A stretch of DNA of 64,000 bases from JAWRCU01 sp033542235 (GTDB taxonomy: Bacteria > Pseudomonadota > Alphaproteobacteria > Rhizobiales > Rhizobiaceae), in contig NZ_JAWRCU010000002.1 in assembly GCF_033542235.1 (NCBI RefSeq), positions 310,001 to 374,000 on the forward strand. The letters are read 5' to 3'. Below the pieces are notes generated by a model. It saw only the letters and a program-made list of their open reading frames with translations, did no database searches and was not told the DNA's origin. Made by a program: the position numbers and the translations under genes. Shown piece after piece: positions 26,073-34,036 of the stretch; within the stretch, counting starts at the first letter, position 1, and each line of letters starts with the position of its first letter.

Positions 26073-27131
26073 ATGAGCATCCGCATCCACCTGGCAACTA
26101 CTACAGCCATCGCCCTTTGTGGCCTGGGCTTTACAGCAGCGACTGCATTTACGCAGGAACCCCGGCAGATGACGATCGCGTGCTATGCCGCCGGCATCCA
26201 GGAATATGTCGAGGGCGATATCCTCCCGGCGTTCGAGAAGGAATTCAACGTCAAGGTCTCCTACCTGCCTGGAGTGTCGCTGGCGACCATATCCAAACTC
26301 CAGGCGCAAAAGGACAATCCGCAGATCGACGTCGCATGTCTTGACGATGGCCCGCGTGAGCAAGCCAAGGCAATGGGGCTGCTGCAGGCAACCGATCCGT
26401 CGAAGATGCCGAATCTCGCCAAGGTTTATGACGTTGCCAAAATGCCCGACAACATCGGCATTGGCTGGGCCATGTTCGGCGTCGGGATCGTATATAATCC
26501 GGAGGCTTACAAGAAGGCGAACCTGGAGCCGCCGAAGTCCTGGAACGATCTGGCGCGGCCGGAGCTCAAAGGCCATGTCATCGCTGACACGGTTACGTCG
26601 ACCTACGGCCTCGACCTGCTGATCATGCTGGCCAAGGCCAATGGCGGGGATCTCGACAACATGGATCCGGGCTTTGCCAAGATGAAGGAAGTCGCCGAAA
26701 ACGTTCCGACTTTCGATACCACGGCTGACCTCAGCCCATTTTTCCAGCAGGCCGATGCCTGGGCTGGAGTCTGGACGAATGGCGAGGCCAACGGCTATCG
26801 GACCAAGACCGGCTTCCCGATGGAATTCGTCTATCCGGCCGAGGGCGCACCTGCGCTTTTCGCCACCGCCAACGTCGTCAAGAACGCACCCAATGCCGAT
26901 CTCGCCGATGCTTTCCTAAACTATCTGGTGGGCAAGGAGGCGCAACAGGTTGTCGGCGAAAAGATCGGCTTCGGCCCGGTGAACAGCGAAGTTGTCCTGC
27001 CGCCGGAAAAGGCCGCCAATGTCACATATGGCGCAGATGCGGCGAAGAGCCTGGTGCAACTCGATTGGGCGATCATCAATGAAAAGCGCGCCGAATGGAC
27101 GGATCGCTGGAATCGCGAGATCGAGCGCTGA
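26073..27131 (+). CDS. Periplasmic binding protein, polyamine/opine importer type
   Basis: A 352-residue extracellular binding protein (PotD/family-1 type). A Sec signal (ALCGLGFTAATAFTQE) is followed by ILPAFEKEFNVKVSYLPG, the WNDLARPELKGHV motif typical of the PotD/AfuA group, and a C-terminal GKEAQQVVGEKIGFGPVN stretch. A strong AGAGGGG ribosome site precedes the ATG. It lies 23 bases after the amidase gene. Together with the following ATPase and two permeases it forms a four-part importer of the spermidine/putrescine class. These systems also take up opines, phosphonates and iron, so the ligand is open. Confidence 0.9.
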   Translation: MSIRIHLATTTAIALCGLGFTAATAFTQEPRQMTIACYAAGIQEYVEGDILPAFEKEFNVKVSYLPGVSLATISKLQAQKDNPQIDVACLDDGPREQAKAMGLLQATDPSKMPNLAKVYDVAKMPDNIGIGWAMFGVGIVYNPEAYKKANLEPPKSWNDLARPELKGHVIADTVTSTYGLDLLIMLAKANGGDLDNMDPGFAKMKEVAENVPTFDTTADLSPFFQQADAWAGVWTNGEANGYRTKTGFPMEFVYPAEGAPALFATANVVKNAPNADLADAFLNYLVGKEAQQVVGEKIGFGPVNSEVVLPPEKAANVTYGADAAKSLVQLDWAIINEKRAEWTDRWNREIER

Positions 27132-27182
27132 GCTGCTAGGCTGCTTGTCGCGCGGCCCCCTGCAGGCATTGCTCTAAGCTTA

Positions 27183-27211
27183 TCCGTCGGTCGCAATAAG
27201 CGGCCGACGGA
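27183..27211 (+). terminator. Intercistronic hairpin after binding-protein gene
   Basis: A perfect 8-base stem (TCCGTCGG at 27183-27190 with CCGACGGA at 27204-27211) and a 13-base loop, in the 97-base gap between the binding-protein gene and the ATPase gene. No T run follows. Structures in this position usually let the binding protein be made in excess over the membrane components by mRNA protection or partial termination. Confidence 0.5.
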
Positions 27212-27228
27212 GCCGCCGCATCGAAATT

Positions 27229-28314
27229 GTGACGATGAGCTATCTCAACATCCATGATCTAAAAGTCCGCTATGGCGATTTCCACGCGCTAAAGGGCGTG
27301 TCCTTCAGCGTAGCGGAGCGCGAGCGCATCTGCTTGCTCGGCCCGTCGGGCTGCGGGAAAACCACCACCTTGCAGGTCGTAGCGGGTTTCGTCACGCCGG
27401 AGAGCGGCGAAGTGGGGCTCGCCGGGCGCAGCCTGTTGGGCTTTGCCCCCGAGAAGCGCAACATCGGGATCATGTTCCAGAACTATGCGCTCTTCCCGCA
27501 TATGACTGTTTTCGAGAACGTGGCGTTCGGGCTGAGAATGCGCAACGTTGCTGCCACAGAAATCAAGCAGCAGGTGACGGCCGCGCTGGAGCGCGTGCAG
27601 CTTGCCCATGCAGCGCAGAAGCTGCCGGCCATGCTGTCTGGCGGCGAACAGCAGCGCATCGCATTTGCGCGCGCCGTGGTGATCAAGCCCAATTTGCTGC
27701 TGCTTGACGAACCGTTCAGCAATCTCGATGCGAGGCTGCGTCAAGAGATGCGCGCCGAGCTCCTTGAATTGCTGGCGAACCTGCCGATCGCCACGGTCAT
27801 GGTCACCCATGACCAGGAAGAGGCCATGGCAATAGCCGATCGCATCGTCGTGATGCGATCCGGGCAAATCCAGCAGATCGGCACGCCGAGCGAGATCTAT
27901 GACACGCCGGCGAGCCTGTTTGCGGCGCGTTTCATAGGCGACAGCAACACGTTTTCAGGGAAAGTGATGTCGATCGACGGAGGCACCGCCGAGATCGACA
28001 TAGCCGGGGTGGGCCGCATTCGCGCCAAGAACCATGGGCTAGGCATTGGCGCAACGGCCGAAGTTCTAGTTCGACCGCAGCGCGTCCGCCTGGCCCAGGA
28101 CGATTCCCTGCAACCCTGCCAGAATGTCGTGGCCGCGATCATGGAGCGCGTGCTGTTCTTGGGCCACCGCACCGAGTTTCATGTGCGGCTCTCCAACGGC
28201 GCGATGTTTATTGTCTGGACGCAGGACAGCAGCCTTCCCGATATTCAAGCTGGCGCGGCGATAAAGCTCGTGTGGAGCGTGTCTGACGCCTTCGCTTTCC
28301 CGACCGAGAACTAG
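27229..28314 (+). CDS. ABC transporter ATPase, PotA type
   Basis: A 361-residue ATPase. It has Walker A GPSGCGKTT, Q-loop (MFQNYALFPHM), signature LSGGEQQR, Walker B LLLDEPFSNLD, and the switch His in VTHDQEEAM. The C-terminal TOBE domain (about 280-355) is the regulatory part seen in PotA/UgpC-type proteins. All catalytic residues are present, unlike the other transporter ATPase in this window. The start may be GTG 27229 or the ATG two codons later at 27235. It precedes the first permease by 3 bases. Confidence 0.93.
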   Translation: MTMSYLNIHDLKVRYGDFHALKGVSFSVAERERICLLGPSGCGKTTTLQVVAGFVTPESGEVGLAGRSLLGFAPEKRNIGIMFQNYALFPHMTVFENVAFGLRMRNVAATEIKQQVTAALERVQLAHAAQKLPAMLSGGEQQRIAFARAVVIKPNLLLLDEPFSNLDARLRQEMRAELLELLANLPIATVMVTHDQEEAMAIADRIVVMRSGQIQQIGTPSEIYDTPASLFAARFIGDSNTFSGKVMSIDGGTAEIDIAGVGRIRAKNHGLGIGATAEVLVRPQRVRLAQDDSLQPCQNVVAAIMERVLFLGHRTEFHVRLSNGAMFIVWTQDSSLPDIQAGAAIKLVWSVSDAFAFPTEN

Positions 28315-28317
28315 GCT

Positions 28318-29199
28318 ATGCGGGCCGACGCGACATTGCTGAGGAGTTGGCTGGCGCTGGCGCTGGTCCCGTTGGTCTTGTTCGCGATTTTCTATGTCGT
28401 GCCTGTTGTCCAGCTTTTCTGGTTGAGCCTTAGCCGCTTCGATCCGGCCGTCGGCATTATTCCGGCGGTCGACCCTGGATATTTTTTCACTTTCCTGACC
28501 GATAGTTATTATCTCGGCATTCTCGGCCGCACCGTTGCGATCAGCGTCGCGACGACCATCGCCACCGCCATTCTCGCCTATCCTCTCGCGATATATCTTT
28601 TGATCAGCAAGGGTTGGCGGCAGACCGGGCTGCTGATCGTCCTGGTGCTTCCGCTGGTTACCAGCAGCATCGTGGTTTCCTATGGCTGGCTGATCCTGCT
28701 CGGACCAAGAGGATTGGTGAACGACGTCGCCATGAATCTCGGACTGACGTCCACGCCACTGCAGCTGATGTACACTGATACAGGCATCGTCATCGGCTTG
28801 ACGCATGTCCTGCTGGTGTTCATGGCGCTTTCAATTGCGGCCTCCATGCAGGCCATCGACGCCAATCTGTGGAAGGCGGCGCGCAGTCTTGGCGCCACAT
28901 CCTGGACGACATTTCGAAAAGTAACGTTTCCGCTCACCTTGCCCGGCCTGCGCACAGGGTGTCTGCTTGTATTCTCATTGAGCATGAGTGCCTATGCTAC
29001 GCCGGTGCTGATCGGCGGGCCGCGTCGCAAGGTGCTATCCTACCTCATCTATCAGCAGAGCTCCGGATTGCTGAATTGGCCGTTTGCCGCAGCCATGGCG
29101 GTCATCCTGCTCGCCAGCACGCTCGGGATAGTGGCAGCCGTGCGGCTCTACACACATACGCGCAGGAGCGCGACGCTCCGTCGTGCGGGGGCAGCCTGA
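28318..29199 (+). CDS. ABC transporter permease, PotB type
   Basis: A 293-residue inner-membrane permease with six predicted membrane segments. It starts LLRSWLALALVPLVLFAIFYVVPVVQLFWLSL (landmark at residues 5-36) and carries the EAA coupling loop LWKAARSLGATSWTTFRKVTFPLTLPG near residues 180-207. Its stop overlaps the next permease start by one base. The pair forms the channel of the PotD-like importer. Confidence 0.91.
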   Translation: MRADATLLRSWLALALVPLVLFAIFYVVPVVQLFWLSLSRFDPAVGIIPAVDPGYFFTFLTDSYYLGILGRTVAISVATTIATAILAYPLAIYLLISKGWRQTGLLIVLVLPLVTSSIVVSYGWLILLGPRGLVNDVAMNLGLTSTPLQLMYTDTGIVIGLTHVLLVFMALSIAASMQAIDANLWKAARSLGATSWTTFRKVTFPLTLPGLRTGCLLVFSLSMSAYATPVLIGGPRRKVLSYLIYQQSSGLLNWPFAAAMAVILLASTLGIVAAVRLYTHTRRSATLRRAGAA

Positions 29200-30035
29200 T
29201 GAGTGAGCGTGCGAACAGCGCCAACCGCGCGATTGAGAGGCTCAAGCGAAGCGCGCTCGGCGCTTACGTCCTGCTGCTCTCGGGCTTTCTGGTTGCGCCA
29301 ATCGTTGCAATCACGCTGGGCTCGCTGACGGCCGGCAATTACGTATCGTTCCCGCCACAGGGGTTGAGCCTGAAATGGTATGCTGCGATTTTCTCGCAGC
29401 CGGCCTACCTTCAGGCGCTGCTGCTCAGCCTGGTCATAGCCTGTATTTCGGCGACCGTGGCGATCATGCTTGGCGTTTTGGTGGCGCTTGCTCTGCACCG
29501 CTTTCCGACACGCCTCAATATCCTGCTGCAGGCATTCGTGCTGACTCCGGTCATGCTTCCTTCGATCTTTGTCGGGCTGGCTTTTCTCATCGCCTATACG
29601 CGGATGGGCTTCGGCGGCACGGCCTTCGGTCTGTTCGCCGCGCATGTGGTTGTGGCGACGCCCTTTGCCGTATCGCTACTGCTGGTTGGCGTCGCTGGCG
29701 TCAACCCGGTGCTGGAGATGGCGGCCCGCAGCCTCGGGGCCTCCCCATGGCGAGCGCGCAGGCTGATCACGCTACCGTTGATAGCCTGGAGCATGGCGGC
29801 CGGCTGGGGTTTCTCCTTCATGATGTCGTTCGGCAGTCTTGAAATCTCGCTGTTCCTCAACACGCCGAAGGCGGTAACGCTGCCGGTCGCGATCTACACA
29901 GCGCTCGAATGGTCGCCTCTTGATCCGATGTTGACCGCCATCTCGTCTGGCCTGGTCATCGTTACGCTGATCGTGCTGCTGCTCCTCGTGCGAACGGTCA
30001 AGATCGACCAGATTATGAAGCGGAGCGGCTCGTGA
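29199..30035 (+). CDS. ABC transporter permease, PotC type
   Basis: A 278-residue second permease. The first membrane segment follows a short charged N-terminus (residues 24-46), and the coupling loop is VLEMAARSLGASPWRARRLITLPL near residue 170. The last segment is very Leu/Val-rich (LVIVTLIVLLLLVRTV). It is coupled to neighbours on both sides: a one-base overlap with the upstream permease gene and a 4-base overlap with the downstream oxidase gene. Transport and oxidation are therefore encoded on one message. Confidence 0.9.
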   Translation: MSERANSANRAIERLKRSALGAYVLLLSGFLVAPIVAITLGSLTAGNYVSFPPQGLSLKWYAAIFSQPAYLQALLLSLVIACISATVAIMLGVLVALALHRFPTRLNILLQAFVLTPVMLPSIFVGLAFLIAYTRMGFGGTAFGLFAAHVVVATPFAVSLLLVGVAGVNPVLEMAARSLGASPWRARRLITLPLIAWSMAAGWGFSFMMSFGSLEISLFLNTPKAVTLPVAIYTALEWSPLDPMLTAISSGLVIVTLIVLLLLVRTVKIDQIMKRSGS

Positions 30036-31150
30036 GCGCCTTCTTCGACTTTGCAGTCATCGGCGGCGGGCTTGTCGGCGCCGCTCTCGCCCGCGGAATG
30101 GCACGCGAGGGTCTAAGCGTTTGCGTGCTCGATGAAGGCGATGTCGCTTATCGCGCCTCGCGCGGCAACTTCGCGCTGGTGTGGCTGCAGAGCAAGGGCA
30201 TCAATATGCCCGCCTATGCCAACTGGACGCGCCGATCGGTCGAGCTTTGGCCGGCATATGCGGCGGGGCTGCTAAACGAAACTGGAATAGATGTCTCGCT
30301 TCAGCAGGATGGCGGGTTCCACCTCGCACTCTCGGATATCGAGATGGAGCGCCTCATTGCCGTCGCTGAGGGCGTTAATGGCCAGCCTGGGGTCAAACCC
30401 TATCCCTATTCTGTTCTCGATGGAGATGAGGTCCGCAGACGACTGCCAGGTGCGGGCCCTGCTATCGTCGGGGGCACTTATTCACCGCTTGATGGCCACG
30501 TGAACGCGCTGCGCCTCTACAGGGCAATGCACAAAGCGTTGATTGCCGCAGGAGTAGATTATCGGCCCGGCAGCAGAGTGGCACGCATCAGCCATGCTGG
30601 CGGCTTCTCGCTGTCGATCGATGGAGGCGGCGAAGTCAGAGCGAAGCGCATTGTCCTCACCGCCGGGCTCGACAACGCGCGGCTGGCGCCGATGGTGGGT
30701 CTCTCGGCCCCGGTCCGCCCGCAGCGCGGCAACATCATCGTCACTGAAAAGGCGGCGCCTTTCCTGAAAATGCCCGTCCAGACCGTCCGCCAGACCGACG
30801 AAGGCAGCGTGATGATAGGTGACTCCCAAGAGGAGGCCGGTTTGTCCGAAGACATCAACAGCGGCATCATGGGCGTCATGGCGGATCGTGCCATCCGCAT
30901 GTTTCCGGCCATCGCGGATCTCAACATCGTGCGCATGTGGGCATGCCTGAGGGTGCTCAGCCCGGATGGCTTTCCAATCTACGACCAGTCAAAGACACAT
31001 CCGGGAGCCTTTCTCGCCACATGCCATAGCGGCGTGACGCTGGCTGCCGTCCATGCGGCGGTGCTGGCTCCGCATATCGCGCGCGGCACGCTGCCAGAGG
31101 AAGCTCAAGCATTTCACGCAGGGAGACTGCATGTTCCGAAGGCTGCCTGA
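30032..31150 (+). CDS. FAD-dependent DAO-family oxidase, HcnC/OoxB-like subunit
   Basis: A 372-residue flavoprotein with an N-terminal GGGLVGAALARGMAREG Rossmann motif and a D-amino-acid-oxidase fold. It resembles the beta subunit of heterotrimeric dehydrogenases such as octopine/nopaline oxidase, hydrogen cyanide synthase HcnC and D-hydroxyproline dehydrogenase. The next two genes supply the expected partners, a small 2Fe-2S protein and a larger FAD/NAD-type subunit. It probably oxidises a C-N bond of an amino acid derivative. The GTG start overlaps the permease stop, and the 3' end overlaps the next gene by 20 bases. Confidence 0.87.
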   Translation: MSAFFDFAVIGGGLVGAALARGMAREGLSVCVLDEGDVAYRASRGNFALVWLQSKGINMPAYANWTRRSVELWPAYAAGLLNETGIDVSLQQDGGFHLALSDIEMERLIAVAEGVNGQPGVKPYPYSVLDGDEVRRRLPGAGPAIVGGTYSPLDGHVNALRLYRAMHKALIAAGVDYRPGSRVARISHAGGFSLSIDGGGEVRAKRIVLTAGLDNARLAPMVGLSAPVRPQRGNIIVTEKAAPFLKMPVQTVRQTDEGSVMIGDSQEEAGLSEDINSGIMGVMADRAIRMFPAIADLNIVRMWACLRVLSPDGFPIYDQSKTHPGAFLATCHSGVTLAAVHAAVLAPHIARGTLPEEAQAFHAGRLHVPKAA

Positions 31151-31427
31151 GACCTACCAAGGGTGGGTGTCTCTGACGATCGACGGCGGCGTGTGTGTGG
31201 GCCGCGAGGGGGACAGCGTAGCGGCGCTCCTGCTCGAAGCCGGTTATGCAGCATGCCGCAACAGTGCTGTCTCGGGCGAGCCCCGCGGCCCCTATTGCAT
31301 GATGGGCGTCTGCTTCGAATGCCTGGTCGAAATCGACGGCATTGCCAATCGCCAGGCCTGCCTCGTCCCGATCGCCGAAGGCATGAAGGTTGAGACGGGC
31401 GCGGGACGCCGGAAGGTGACCCCGTGA
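31131..31427 (+). CDS. Small (2Fe-2S)-binding subunit, HcnA-like
   Basis: A 98-residue ferredoxin-fold protein. The cluster-binding pattern is CMMGVCFECLVEIDG followed by a later Cys in RQACL, typical of the 2Fe-2S domain found as HcnA, or fused at the N-terminus of sarcosine oxidase alpha. It passes electrons between the flavin subunits encoded on either side. It overlaps the upstream gene by 20 bases and the downstream gene by 4 (GTGA), strong evidence for a complex made in fixed ratio. Confidence 0.88.
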   Translation: MFRRLPETYQGWVSLTIDGGVCVGREGDSVAALLLEAGYAACRNSAVSGEPRGPYCMMGVCFECLVEIDGIANRQACLVPIAEGMKVETGAGRRKVTP

Positions 31428-32863
31428 AGCGGCTGGCGAGCGTGGACGACCTGCCGGCAAGCTGCGATCTCGCCATCATCGGCGCGGGTCCTGCTGGTCT
31501 TGCCGCAGCCGCGGCTGCCGCTGAATGCGGGCTGCACGTTCTGGTTCTGGACGAGAACCCGGAGCCCGGGGGGCAGATATATCGCGGGCTGGGCGCGGCG
31601 CCGGCTTCTCGGCGGCAGATACTGGGCAGAGATTACGAACGCGGCGACTCGCTGCTGTCGGGAATGCTGGGCAGCACGGCTTCCTATCTTTCCGGCGCGA
31701 CGGTCTGGATGGCGTCCCGCGACCTCGAGATCGGCGTATCGAAAGATGGCATGAGCCGCATCATCGGCGCGCGACGGATCCTGCTTGCCACCGGTGCGCT
31801 CGAGCGCCCGTTTCCCATCCTCGGCTGGACTCTGCCTGGCGTCCTGACCGCCGGCGCGGCGCAGGGGCTTCTGAAGAGTTCGGGGATGGTACCGCAGGGG
31901 CCTTTCGTGCTGGCCGGCACTGGGCCGCTGCTGTGGCTGCTCGCCTCTCAATTGATCGCGGCCGAGGCGCCGCCGCTCGCCATCCTGGACACGACATTGC
32001 TGGCAACGCGCTCCAGCGTCGTCGGCGCGCTGCCCGCATTCCTGGCCTCGCCTTACCTGCTGAAGGGCCTGCGTCTCATGCGGTCTGTTCGCAGGAAAGT
32101 GCGCGTCATTGGCGGCGTCACCGAGTTGCGGGCGCTCGGCGAGGGCCATCTGCGCAGCGTTGCCTATCGCGTAGGAAGGGGCAAAACCGAGACGATCAAC
32201 GTCGAAGGTCTGTTCTTGCATCAGGGTATTGCGCCCAACGTCAACATGGCGAGCGCGGCAGGGTGCGACCTGGCCTGGGACCGTGTCCAGCTGTGCTGGA
32301 AACCTGTTACAGATAGCTGGGGGCGCAGTAGCGTGCCCGGTATCTCCATCGCCGGCGACGGCGCCGGCATCAGCGGAGCGGAAGCTGCCGCCGGCTTCGG
32401 ACGGCTTTGCGGCCTGGATGCTGCCGCGAGGCTCGGCCGGATCAGCGAAGCCGAGCGCGACGAGAGGGCATTGCCCGCACGTCGCGAACTGTCTCGCTAC
32501 GCCCGCGGCCGCCGCCTCCTCGATTTGATGTTCCAGCCGCCCGACACCTTCCGCCGCGCGTCGCCCGACGCAATAGTGTGCCGCTGCGAGGAGATAACCG
32601 GCCGGCAGGTCACCGAAATCGTCGCCGACTTCGGCGAGGTCGGGCCGAACCAGCTCAAATCCTATCTCCGTTGTGGCATGGGACCATGCCAGGGCCGGCT
32701 CTGCGGCCTGACTGTCACGGAGATGATTGCTGCCGAGCGCAACGTCTCCCCATCAGAGGTGGGCTACTATCGCCTGCGCTTCCCCATAAAGCCGGTTACC
32801 CTGGCAGAAATTGCCACGCTCCCGCACGACGACGACGACGTGCGTGCCGTCGTGCGCGGGTGA
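31424..32863 (+). CDS. FAD/NAD(P)-dependent oxidoreductase, HcnB/OoxA-like subunit with BFD-type 2Fe-2S domain
   Basis: A 479-residue flavoprotein. It has a Rossmann motif IIGAGPAGLAAA near residue 20, the conserved PGGQIYRG, a second dinucleotide-binding region near residue 165 (FVLAGTGPLL), and a C-terminal BFD-like cluster domain with CRCEEIT and CGMGPCQGRLC. It is the alpha subunit of the trimeric dehydrogenase formed with the two preceding products. Relatives include octopine oxidase OoxA, HcnB and the D-hydroxyproline dehydrogenase alpha subunit. Which substrate applies cannot be told from sequence alone. Confidence 0.89.
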   Translation: MKRLASVDDLPASCDLAIIGAGPAGLAAAAAAAECGLHVLVLDENPEPGGQIYRGLGAAPASRRQILGRDYERGDSLLSGMLGSTASYLSGATVWMASRDLEIGVSKDGMSRIIGARRILLATGALERPFPILGWTLPGVLTAGAAQGLLKSSGMVPQGPFVLAGTGPLLWLLASQLIAAEAPPLAILDTTLLATRSSVVGALPAFLASPYLLKGLRLMRSVRRKVRVIGGVTELRALGEGHLRSVAYRVGRGKTETINVEGLFLHQGIAPNVNMASAAGCDLAWDRVQLCWKPVTDSWGRSSVPGISIAGDGAGISGAEAAAGFGRLCGLDAAARLGRISEAERDERALPARRELSRYARGRRLLDLMFQPPDTFRRASPDAIVCRCEEITGRQVTEIVADFGEVGPNQLKSYLRCGMGPCQGRLCGLTVTEMIAAERNVSPSEVGYYRLRFPIKPVTLAEIATLPHDDDDVRAVVRG

Positions 32864-32866
32864 CAT

Positions 32867-34012
32867 GTGGCTGACGTCATCGTCATTGGCGGTGGCATTC
32901 ACGGCTGTTCCGCCGCCTTCCATCTTGCGCGGCGTGGCGTCTCGGTCCAGCTCATCGAGAAGGATACGATCGGTCGCCATGCGTCTGGCGTGAATGCCGG
33001 CGGCGTGCGTCAGATATTTCGGGCACTTCCCGAGATCCCGCTCAGCATCGCGGCCATGCGCCTGTGGGAGCGCATCGAGGACCTGCTTGACGACGATTGC
33101 GGCTTTGTTGCGCAGGGCCATCTGTTCGTTGCAGAAAACGACGCGGAATTGGAACAGCTCAAGGCCCGCCGTGACACGATCGTCGCCGCTGGCTTCGACC
33201 ATGAGGAGCTGATCGGCGCGAGCGAATTGCGCGGGCTCGTCCCGGCCCTTGCCGGCCACTGTGTCGGCGCCCTGATCTCGCGTCGCGACGGGGCGGCGCT
33301 GCCCTTCCACACGGTCCAAGCCTTCCGCCGGCAGATGAGACGACTTGGCGTCGGCGTTGCCGAGGAAACTCGCGTGACCGCACTTCGCCGCACAAGTTCT
33401 GTTTGGGCTGTGGAAACTGCCCAAGGCGACCGGTTCGAAGCGCCTGTGGTGGTCAATACGGCAGGCGCCTGGGGGGCGGCGGTCGCCGCCCAGGTCGGTG
33501 AGCGCGTGGAGATGCAGGCCGTCGCCCCCATGCTGATGATCAGCGAGCGCGTGGCGCCGTTCCTGTCTCAGGTGATCAGTGCGGCCGTCGCGCCGCTGTC
33601 GTTCAAGCAGTTCGCCAACGGCACCGTGCTCATTGGGGGCGGCTACGAGGGGCGTGCTCATCCGGACGTCAATCGCACGGATCTCGACTTCCGGAAGCTT
33701 TCACGCAACGCCAAGACCGTCTACGACCTATTCCCGGTGATGCGCGGTGCCCGCATCATACGCGCTTGGGCCGGAATAGAAGGGCGCATGAGCGACGGCA
33801 TTCCGGTGATCGGCCCGAGTCAGGCTGAAACCGGCCTGTTTCACGCCTTCGGGTTCTCCGCGCATGGTTTCCAGCTCGGCCCCATTGTCGGATCTATCGT
33901 CGCCGACTTGATCATCGACGGAACGACCGAACTGCCGATCGATGCTTTCTCCATCCGACGTTTCAACGCGTCCGAGGCCGGAAGTCGGCCCGGCTATTCC
34001 GCGGGCATCTGA
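32867..34012 (+). CDS. FAD-dependent DAO-family oxidoreductase (second)
   Basis: A 381-residue flavoprotein starting at GTG with IVIGGGIHGCSAAFHLARRG, then the HASGVNAGGVRQ segment that in relatives lies near the flavin. The C-terminal GFSAHGFQLGP motif is typical of sarcosine oxidase beta / glycine oxidase-type DAO proteins. No dedicated partner is encoded beside it, so it could be a stand-alone secondary-amine oxidase or swap with the beta subunit of the trimer. It begins 3 bases after the HcnB-like gene in the same operon. Confidence 0.86.
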   Translation: MADVIVIGGGIHGCSAAFHLARRGVSVQLIEKDTIGRHASGVNAGGVRQIFRALPEIPLSIAAMRLWERIEDLLDDDCGFVAQGHLFVAENDAELEQLKARRDTIVAAGFDHEELIGASELRGLVPALAGHCVGALISRRDGAALPFHTVQAFRRQMRRLGVGVAEETRVTALRRTSSVWAVETAQGDRFEAPVVVNTAGAWGAAVAAQVGERVEMQAVAPMLMISERVAPFLSQVISAAVAPLSFKQFANGTVLIGGGYEGRAHPDVNRTDLDFRKLSRNAKTVYDLFPVMRGARIIRAWAGIEGRMSDGIPVIGPSQAETGLFHAFGFSAHGFQLGPIVGSIVADLIIDGTTELPIDAFSIRRFNASEAGSRPGYSAGI

Positions 34013-34036
34013 GCGCGCAGTCTCACGAGATGCATC